Positions 5,862 through 9,928 of a DNA stretch of 9,928 bases are shown here, piece by piece (within the stretch, counting starts at the first letter, position 1; every line of letters starts with the position of its first letter). The stretch covers positions 1 through 9,928 of the forward strand of contig JAYVTO010000001.1 of assembly GCA_043788745.1 (NCBI GenBank), written 5' to 3'. The notes beneath the pieces are model-generated. The model was not told the origin of the DNA. It was given only the letters and a program-made list of their open reading frames with translations, and did not search any database. The position numbers and the translations under genes were made by a program. Source of the DNA: JBBQWZ01 sp043788745 (GTDB lineage: Bacteria > Acidobacteriota > Terriglobia > Bryobacterales > Bryobacteraceae).

Positions 5862-8006
5862 CTAATGGCGGCGCATTCGCATCAGACGCAAACCGTTCAT
5901 TGTGACAAGCAGTGTCGCACCCATGTCCGCGGCCACTGCCATCCAAAGCGTGGCTAGGCCGAGTAAGGCGATCACCAGGAAGATCGCCTTTACCGCGAGA
6001 GCGAAAACGACATTCTGTCGAATCACTGCCGCCGTTCGGCGCGAATGACGCAATAGAACCGGAATTCTGCCAAGATCGTCCGACATGAGAACTACGTCCG
6101 AAGTCTCTAAGGCAACGTCCGTCGCCCGTCGCCCGAGCGCAATGCCTACGTCGGCTGTGGCGAGGGCTTGGGCGTCGTTTACCCCGTCGCCGACCATGGC
6201 AACACCACCGAGCGAACCCTGCAGATTCATGATCTCTCTCGCCTTTTCTTCGGGGAGTAGTTCGCCCTGCGCGGCATCGAGCTTAACCGCTGCCGCAACT
6301 GCTCGCGCCGCGCTCGTATTGTCGCCCGTCAGTAGGACAAGCCGTTCGACTCCGAGTTCGCGCAAAGCCTCGACACAGGCGGCGGCTTCAGGCCGAACCG
6401 GATCGCTGAGGCTCACCATTCCCCAGAGTTCCGTGTCGGAGCCGCAGAATACGGTCGTGTGCCCGGCGTCTTCGAATCCGGCTCGTGCAATGCGGGCAGC
6501 GTCGTTCTCCAGTGCCTTTTCCGCAAGCATGCGATGGCTTCCTGCCCAGAACAGTTGGGCGTCAATTTCGCCTTCCGTACCCCTTCCGCGAGACGCGAAG
6601 AATTCGGCAATCGGCCCGTGTACGACGCCACGTTCTGCCGCATACCGAACGATGGCCCGGGCCAGCGGGTGTTCGCTGTGTCCTTCAAGACTTGCAAGGT
6701 TGGTCAGCACGTCGGCTTCGCTTCGGCTGCCTACGGCGATAAACCGATCGACGACGGGTTCCCCTTGCGTCAGAACACCCGTTTTGTCGAAGGCGACAAT
6801 ACGCAATTTTGCCATCTGTTCAAGGAACACCCCGCCTTTGACGAGAATCCCGTCGCGCGCCGCCGCCGCCAGAGCTGCAACCATGCTCACAGGCGTCGAA
6901 ATGACCAACGCGCAGGGGCAAGATATCAGGAGGATGACCATGCCCTGATAGAACCAATGCATCCAGGCACCGCCTAGAAAGAGTGGTGGTACTGCCGAAA
7001 CAAGGATTGCGAACACCATCACGACTGGCGTGTAGATCCGCGCAAACCTGTCGACGAAGTGCTCGCTCGGCGACCTCCGTGAGCCGGAATCCGATACCAT
7101 CCGCACGATTCGCGCCAGCGTTGTATCAGACGCCTCCTTGGTAACCCGGATATCGAGCACGCCTTCCGTGTTCATCGTGCCGGCAAACACTGGGTCGCCT
7201 GTTTCCTTCCAGATCGGGACGGATTCGCCGGTAATCAAGGCCTGATCGACGCTCGACCCCCCGGAAACGACATCGCCATCGCAGGGGACGCGCTCGCCAG
7301 GCCGGATGCGCACACGCTCACCAACAGCGACGCGCGCGACGGCCATGCGATGTTCTCCGTGATCGTGGACTACGGTCGCTTCCGCGGGCGCCACTTGCAC
7401 CAGCGCGGAGACGGCATGCCGCGCTCGCTCCAGACTCCAGACTTCGAGTAGTCCGGCCAATGAGAAGAGAAACGCGAGGCTCGCGCCTTCCGACCATTCG
7501 CCGAGATATCCTGCGCCGACGATCGAAACGCAGACGAGAACGTTCATCTCCGGCCGGGCGGCACGGATCGCGGCCCAGGCTTTGGGAGCCGAGTACAGCA
7601 TTCCAGCGACCACGGCGCCGGCGAAGCAGGCGAGGGCGATCGGCGAGGTTTCGGGGTGACTCGAAAAGAGTGCGCGAACATCACCCCGCGCGTCGATCAA
7701 CGCGCCGGCGACGGCAAGACAGCCGCTGAGCGCGGTCAACCAAAACCGGAGATTCGCGCGCCAGGGCGGCGGCGCGGCGGCGTCTTCGGACCATGGTTCG
7801 GCGCGCATCCCCGCTGCCTGGACCGCTTTTTCGATGCCACTCGAGCTGAATCGGACTGCATCATGTTCTACGACCATTTTGGCGCGCACGACGTCGAACG
7901 ACAGCTCGAAGACGCCAGGCTTGCTACTCAGCTCTCTGCGCAACAGCGAGACTTCCTCAGCGCAGTCCATTCCGCGGATCAGGTACTCCGAGCGTGTGGT
8001 TGACAT
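5862..8006 (-). CDS. zntA: Zn(II)/Cd(II)/Pb(II)-translocating P1B-2-type ATPase
   Basis: An inner-membrane ATPase exporting divalent soft metals; 714 residues from the ATG at 8006. The frame stays open upstream to 8378, but that part overlaps the divergent regulator, is Arg-rich and lacks domain character, while MSTTRSEYLIRGMDC begins right at a heavy-metal domain. That domain (about 5-70) has GMDCAEE at 12-18 instead of the usual CxxC. Eight membrane segments lie near 85-104, 121-140, 154-170, 174-190, 324-345, 352-382, 663-684 and 685-706. Signatures: TGES 259-262, CPC 363-365, phosphorylated Asp407 in DKTGVLT (normally DKTGTLT), SEHPLA 444-449, TGDN 560-563, GDGVND 606-611. Lys673 and Asp694 match the TM7/TM8 Lys and Asp of ZntA in identity and spacing, supporting the Zn/Cd/Pb class. 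A small HDHGEH cluster sits at 214-219. cadA would be an equally fair name. It is divergent from an SmtB-type repressor that probably controls it. Confidence 0.93.
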   Translation of the reverse strand: MSTTRSEYLIRGMDCAEEVSLLRRELSSKPGVFELSFDVVRAKMVVEHDAVRFSSSGIEKAVQAAGMRAEPWSEDAAAPPPWRANLRFWLTALSGCLAVAGALIDARGDVRALFSSHPETSPIALACFAGAVVAGMLYSAPKAWAAIRAARPEMNVLVCVSIVGAGYLGEWSEGASLAFLFSLAGLLEVWSLERARHAVSALVQVAPAEATVVHDHGEHRMAVARVAVGERVRIRPGERVPCDGDVVSGGSSVDQALITGESVPIWKETGDPVFAGTMNTEGVLDIRVTKEASDTTLARIVRMVSDSGSRRSPSEHFVDRFARIYTPVVMVFAILVSAVPPLFLGGAWMHWFYQGMVILLISCPCALVISTPVSMVAALAAAARDGILVKGGVFLEQMAKLRIVAFDKTGVLTQGEPVVDRFIAVGSRSEADVLTNLASLEGHSEHPLARAIVRYAAERGVVHGPIAEFFASRGRGTEGEIDAQLFWAGSHRMLAEKALENDAARIARAGFEDAGHTTVFCGSDTELWGMVSLSDPVRPEAAACVEALRELGVERLVLLTGDNTSAARAVAAAVKLDAAQGELLPEEKAREIMNLQGSLGGVAMVGDGVNDAQALATADVGIALGRRATDVALETSDVVLMSDDLGRIPVLLRHSRRTAAVIRQNVVFALAVKAIFLVIALLGLATLWMAVAADMGATLLVTMNGLRLMRMRRH

Positions 8007-8028
8007 GATGCTACTACAAATATACACT
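8000..8028 (+). promoter_or_regulatory. promoter of the ArsR/SmtB regulator
   Basis: A perfect -35 box TTGACA lies at 8000-8005 and TACACT (4 of 6 to TATAAT) at 8023-8028, with an ideal 17-base spacer. Transcription would start near 8035, only a few bases before the ATG at 8039, which also lacks a Shine-Dalgarno, so the mRNA would be nearly leaderless. The -35 box overlaps the start codon (8004-8006) of the opposite-strand ATPase gene. Confidence 0.5.
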
Positions 8029-8050
8029 TGAATAACTGATGAAGTATAGT
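8018..8050. promoter_or_regulatory. candidate ArsR/SmtB operator in the divergent promoter
   Basis: An AT-rich island in GC-rich DNA holds an imperfect dyad, TATACACTT (8021-8029) against AAGTATAG (8042-8049), with one-base offsets in the arms. The minus strand reads CAGTTATTCA at 8038-8029, which resembles the core of the cyanobacterial smt operator as I recall it. A minus-strand -10 candidate TATATT (8024-8019, 5 of 6) could serve the ATPase gene, with a transcript starting only a few bases before its ATG. A bound repressor would block both promoters, giving coordinated derepression by zinc. Confidence 0.45.
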
Positions 8051-8416
8051 CACACTCATCCGCTGCGGACCGCCGATGCAGTTTCTGAGCATGCCATTGA
8101 AAAGGCGGCGCGCCTGTTTCGAGCCATTGGTGATGCTCCTCGACTGAAGCTCTTAGCCGTGCTCGCGCGCGGCGAGGCCTGCGTCTCGGAGCTGGCCGGC
8201 GAAGAACAGCTTTCCACAGTCTCGCAACGATTGCGCGTGCTTCGCGCCGAGAACATCGTGTCGAGGCACCGGGACGGAAAACACATCTATTACACCCTCG
8301 CGGACCGCCACATCGCGAGCCTCGTTGAGAACGCCTTGGAGCATGCGGAGGAGCCGGTCCATCCGAGATCGGCGGCAAAAGGCCCTGTGAAGAAACTGGT
8401 CAACCGGCGGTCGTAG
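8039..8416 (+). CDS. ArsR/SmtB family zinc-responsive transcriptional repressor
   Basis: A 125-residue winged-helix regulator, normal length for the family. The core starts at about residue 20 (IEKAARLFRAIGDAPRLKLL), the recognition helix region is about 58-72 (QLSTVSQRLRVLRAENI), and the beta-wing is at 75-87 (SRHRDGKHIYYTL). The final helix carries Asp89, His91, His102 and Glu105, exactly the D-x-H-(10)-H-x-x-E spacing of the alpha-5 zinc site in SmtB, CzrA and related sensors. The alpha-3 region has only one cysteine (ACVSEL, Cys48) where CadC/ArsR-type sensors use two, so a zinc rather than As/Pb sensor is favoured. His5 and His7 could add metal ligands at the N-terminus. The ATG at 8039 is the only usual start in frame and lies inside the candidate operator, fitting autoregulation. 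It is divergent from the ATPase, with 32 bp between the start codons. Confidence 0.9.
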   Translation: MKYSHTHPLRTADAVSEHAIEKAARLFRAIGDAPRLKLLAVLARGEACVSELAGEEQLSTVSQRLRVLRAENIVSRHRDGKHIYYTLADRHIASLVENALEHAEEPVHPRSAAKGPVKKLVNRRS

Positions 8417-8555
8417 TAAGTGTGAAAGGCTTGGTGGCGGAGCTTCAGTCGCACGGTGGGACATTTGCTGTTGATGAGAGCCCCGCCGATCAACAAGGGA
8501 TTTCACGGAAGGTCCGTTTCTCGATCCGACCGACGAGCGATCATAGGAAGTAACG
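8417..8555 (+). other. 139-bp spacer before the His-rich gene
   Basis: No gene, strong terminator or clear promoter is seen here. A weak inverted repeat (TTGAT and ATCAA, about 8471-8493) is present. The regulator and the His-rich gene may be co-transcribed through this spacer, or a promoter may lie in it. Confidence 0.3.
8545..8550 (+). promoter_or_regulatory. ribosome binding site of the His-rich gene
   Basis: AGGAAG lies five bases before the ATG at 8556. This good site contrasts with the missing sites of the two divergent genes upstream and fixes the start of the His-rich protein. Confidence 0.7.
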
Positions 8556-8924
8556 ATGAACAACCCAATGCGCAACAATCCGCATCGTGTCCACGGCGGA
8601 CATTCGCACGTACACGGCGAAGGCTGCGGGCATCCCGCGATTCGACATGCGGACCACGTCGACTATCTCCACAATGGACACATTCATCATCCACACGGGG
8701 ATCACATCGACGAACACGTTCTGGAGGTGACGCGCCGCAACCCGGCCGACTGCACGCCAGACCACGATTGCGCAGTGCACGACGCGGCTCACGTTCATGG
8801 GCCCGAGTGCGGCCATGCTACGGTTCCGCATGGAGACCACGTGGATTACCTGGTTGCGGGCCATCTCCATCACCCGCACGACGGCCACTGTGACGATCAT
8901 GGTGCAGTTGAAGTGGTGGGTTAA
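8556..8924 (+). CDS. Histidine-rich, internally duplicated putative metal-binding protein
   Basis: A 122-residue protein with 28 histidines (23%), 5 cysteines and many Asp/Glu, no signal peptide and no membrane segment, so probably cytosolic. It is a tandem duplication with a period of 61-62 residues: copy one (about 19-58) and copy two (about 80-120) share VHG.(E/G)CGH, H.DHVDYL (31-38 and 92-99), GH.HHPH (41-47 and 102-108) and a final H..H..(D/E)(D/E)H. The linker between them holds a DCTPDHDC pair of cysteines (66 and 72). Such His/Cys/Asp patterns bind zinc or similar ions; with a zinc repressor and efflux ATPase beside it, a zinc buffer, storage protein or chaperone is the likely role. 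I recall similar uncharacterised proteins near cation transporters but know no proven function. The Shine-Dalgarno and the coherent repeat make the gene itself certain enough. Nickel or copper binding is an alternative. Confidence 0.85.
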   Translation: MNNPMRNNPHRVHGGHSHVHGEGCGHPAIRHADHVDYLHNGHIHHPHGDHIDEHVLEVTRRNPADCTPDHDCAVHDAAHVHGPECGHATVPHGDHVDYLVAGHLHHPHDGHCDDHGAVEVVG

Positions 8925-9005
8925 GGCGTCGTAGAGCGCGACGGTGCTCGCCGGATTCTGTGAGCTCATTGCGAAATGAACCCAACTGACTGCTTTGCTT
9001 TTGCC

Positions 9006-9025
9006 AGTGGCTAATCAAAGCCACT
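9006..9025. repeat. 7-bp perfect hairpin downstream of the His-rich gene
   Basis: AGTGGCT (9006-9012) and AGCCACT (9019-9025) pair perfectly around AATCAA. No T-run follows on either strand, so terminator activity is uncertain. It lies about 80 bp after the His-rich gene and just past the stop of the minus-strand coding fragment at 9033, at the border between the zinc cluster and decayed DNA. Confidence 0.35.
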
Positions 9026-9032
9026 TCGGGTG

Positions 9033-9241
9033 TCATTGGTCGAGCTCCAGCGCGACCGCCGAACGAGCCTTGAGCGCGCGCAGGCGTTGCTTGACCTGGA
9101 ACCAGTACTTCTCAGGCAGCCGCTGGGGATTCCGGCGAAGGCGAACATCTCGGAGTGTAGCGAGGCGGGCTCCTCGATTGTGCCGAAGTGTTCGGCTTCG
9201 TCAAGGAAAACTATCCGGAGTGTAGCGGAGGAAGATCGCCG
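9033..9241 (-). pseudogene. Frameshifted C-terminal coding fragment, unknown family
   Basis: Reading the minus strand from 9241, one frame gives a protein-like stretch: ATLRIVFLDEAEHFGTIEEP, continuing to EMFAFAGIP near 9125. The neighbouring frame then continues smoothly as QRLPEKYWFQVKQRLRALKA and ends ...VALELDQ with TGA at 9033-9035. The switch falls at a run of four G on the plus strand (9125-9128); one extra base there would join the frames. Codons in both halves have mostly G or C in third position, as in real genes here. There is no start codon at the 5' end and a stop lies just upstream at 9242-9244, so only a remnant of a gene is present. I do not recognise the family. An overlapping plus-strand frame (about 9030-9245) is an alternative reading, and a sequencing error could mimic the frameshift. 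Confidence 0.35.
9151..9231. repeat. direct repeat of CGGAGTGTAGCG
   Basis: CGGAGTGTAGCG occurs at 9151-9162 and again at 9216-9227, 65 bases apart, both followed by a purine-rich AGG or GAGG. Between them lies a perfect 6-bp hairpin, GCCGAA/TTCGGC with loop GTG (9182-9196). On the minus strand both repeats read CGCTACACTCCG, so the surrounding sequence may be composed of short interspersed units and not a single ancestral gene. Confidence 0.4.
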
Positions 9242-9258
9242 CTAGCGAAGAAAGGCGT

Positions 9259-9289
9259 GCGGGGAAAGGGGCGCAGCCCTTGTCCCCGC
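9259..9289. terminator. strong GC-rich hairpin beside the istB remnant
   Basis: GCGGGGAAAGGG (9259-9270) pairs with CCCTTGTCCCCGC (9277-9289) over 12 base pairs with one bulged base and the loop GCGCAG. It lies 26 bases beyond the stop of the minus-strand istB remnant (9315), so it could be a factor-independent-like terminator for that strand, although no T-run follows. It may instead be an intergenic palindromic repeat. Confidence 0.35.
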
Positions 9290-9314
9290 CCAGCGCTGGA
9301 GAGACCGGCGAGCG

Positions 9315-9860
9315 TTAGCTAGGCTGCTGGGTAGTCCGCGTTTTGCGCATGGAATGGCCCTTCATCTCGATGCGATGGGCGTTGTGAACCACGCGGTCGA
9401 GGATGCCGTCGGCGGCGGTGGGATCGCCGATTTATTCGTGCCAACGCGCCACCGGCAGTTGCGAGTTCAGGATCGTCGAGCGAGTTTGGTAGCGGTCCTC
9501 GCAGATTTCCCGGAAGTCGCGGCGCGCGGTTTCGGTTAGAGGAGCCATGGCTCAATCGTCGATCACCAGCACGTCGATGCGACCGAGCCGCACCAGCACG
9601 CTCCGCAGACTGCCGCCGGCTCGTGCGATGGCGAGATCGCGAAACAGAGCCGGTGCGCGCATGTAGAGCGCCGAATAGCCATCGCGGCACGCTTTTTGCG
9701 CCAGCGCACAGGCTACGAAACTTTTGCCTACGCCGGTGGGCCCGAGCACGAAAATGTTTTGCGTTGTTGGGCCCACGCCGACTTCTGCGCCAGCGGATCG
9801 TCCGCAAGCGCCAGTAGACCCGCCCCTGCCTAGATGATCGTTCTGTTGATAGCTATACAA
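9315..9860 (-). pseudogene. istB: Decayed IS21-family transposition helper ATPase (istB)
   Basis: The minus strand encodes most of an IstB-like AAA+ ATPase, the helper of the IS21 transposase. Walker A GPTGVGKS is followed by the family-typical ACALAQKACRDGYSALYMR, LAIARAGGS and Walker B VLVIDD. The frame is then cut by TGA (9552-9554) where the family has Trp (DDWAMAPL), continues as AMAPLTETARRDFREICEDR and STILNSQLPVARWHE, is cut again by TAA (9432-9434) where Gln is expected, and finishes IGDPTAADGILDRVVHNAHR up to TAA at 9315-9317. The changes are consistent with TGG to TGA and CAA/CAG to TAA, both transitions. Recognisable homology begins near 9767 (TTQNIFVLG); the part up to the TTG at 9860 is unlike the IstB N-terminus, so about 50-80 residues before the Walker A are missing or scrambled. 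No istA is present, and no IS21 terminal repeats were recognised. Non-functional. Confidence 0.85.
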
Positions 9861-9927
9861 TACTCACATCATCCATTTTGTATTTCCAGCGAAAGACTAT
9901 AGGGTCGGCATTGACCTCCGCGAAGTA
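9853..9927 (-). CDS. C-terminal end of an unidentified protein (partial)
   Basis: From the window edge the minus strand reads 24 codons ending in TAG at 9853-9855: YFAEVNADPIVFRWKYKM followed by DDVSIV. The composition looks like a real beta-strand-rich C-terminus and not like random GC-rich reading, and an IS fragment begins immediately after it. The family cannot be named from so few residues. It overlaps the weak first codons of the open istB frame, which further argues that those are not a true start. Confidence 0.3.
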   Translation of the reverse strand, partial: YFAEVNADPIVFRWKYKMDDVSIV

Positions 9928-9928
9928 G

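Noticed and set aside
8007..8378. 124-residue N-terminal extension of the ATPase frame
   Set aside because: It is the antisense of the ArsR/SmtB gene, is Arg/Pro-rich, has no domain pattern, and the true heavy-metal domain begins directly after the ATG at 8006.
1..9928. tRNA, rRNA or CRISPR array
   Set aside because: No tRNA T-arm or cloverleaf, no rRNA-like stretch, and no regularly spaced short direct repeats were found by eye on either strand.

Overview
The window is about 9.9 kb of GC-rich chromosomal DNA. It most resembles an Acidobacteriota genome of the Bryobacterales/Solibacter type. That placement rests on three things: a large secreted SBBP beta-propeller protein ending in Solibacter-like Cys-containing repeat modules, a secreted DUF4097-like protein, and GC-rich short palindromes between genes. 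It is an inference from gene content, not a phylogenetic result.

Layout, left to right. (1) 88-555 (+): a small GNAT N-acetyltransferase. (2) 776-1525 (+): an exported, beta-rich, putative-adhesin-like protein with a strong Shine-Dalgarno and a perfect 9-bp dyad in its 5' region. (3) 1526-2494: a gap of nearly 1 kb with no convincing gene, holding a long GC-rich hairpin and a smaller palindrome flanked by direct repeats. (4) 2495-5857 (+): a 1120-residue secreted protein with a signal peptide, a DUF7948-like domain, seven SBBP units, and three C-terminal modules repeating exactly every 148 residues. (5) 5862-8006 (-): a Zn/Cd/Pb-type P1B-2 ATPase, converging on the SBBP gene with only 4 bp between the stops. 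(6) 8039-8416 (+): a divergent ArsR/SmtB repressor with an intact alpha-5 zinc site. (7) 8556-8924 (+): a 122-residue protein with 28 histidines, built from a tandem duplication. (8) 9033-9928: decayed DNA, with a frameshifted coding fragment, a strong hairpin, an IS21-type istB pseudogene with two in-frame stops, and the last 24 codons of an unidentified minus-strand gene running off the window.

The functional centre is the zinc-homeostasis cluster at 5862-8924: an efflux ATPase, the metal-responsive repressor that probably controls it from a shared 32-bp divergent promoter/operator, and a probable soluble metal-binding or metal-buffering His-rich protein. Both divergent transcripts appear almost leaderless. 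The repressor promoter has a perfect TTGACA -35 box that overlaps the start codon of the ATPase. The adjoining IS21 debris shows past mobile-element activity beside this cluster. No rRNA, tRNA or CRISPR array was recognised.
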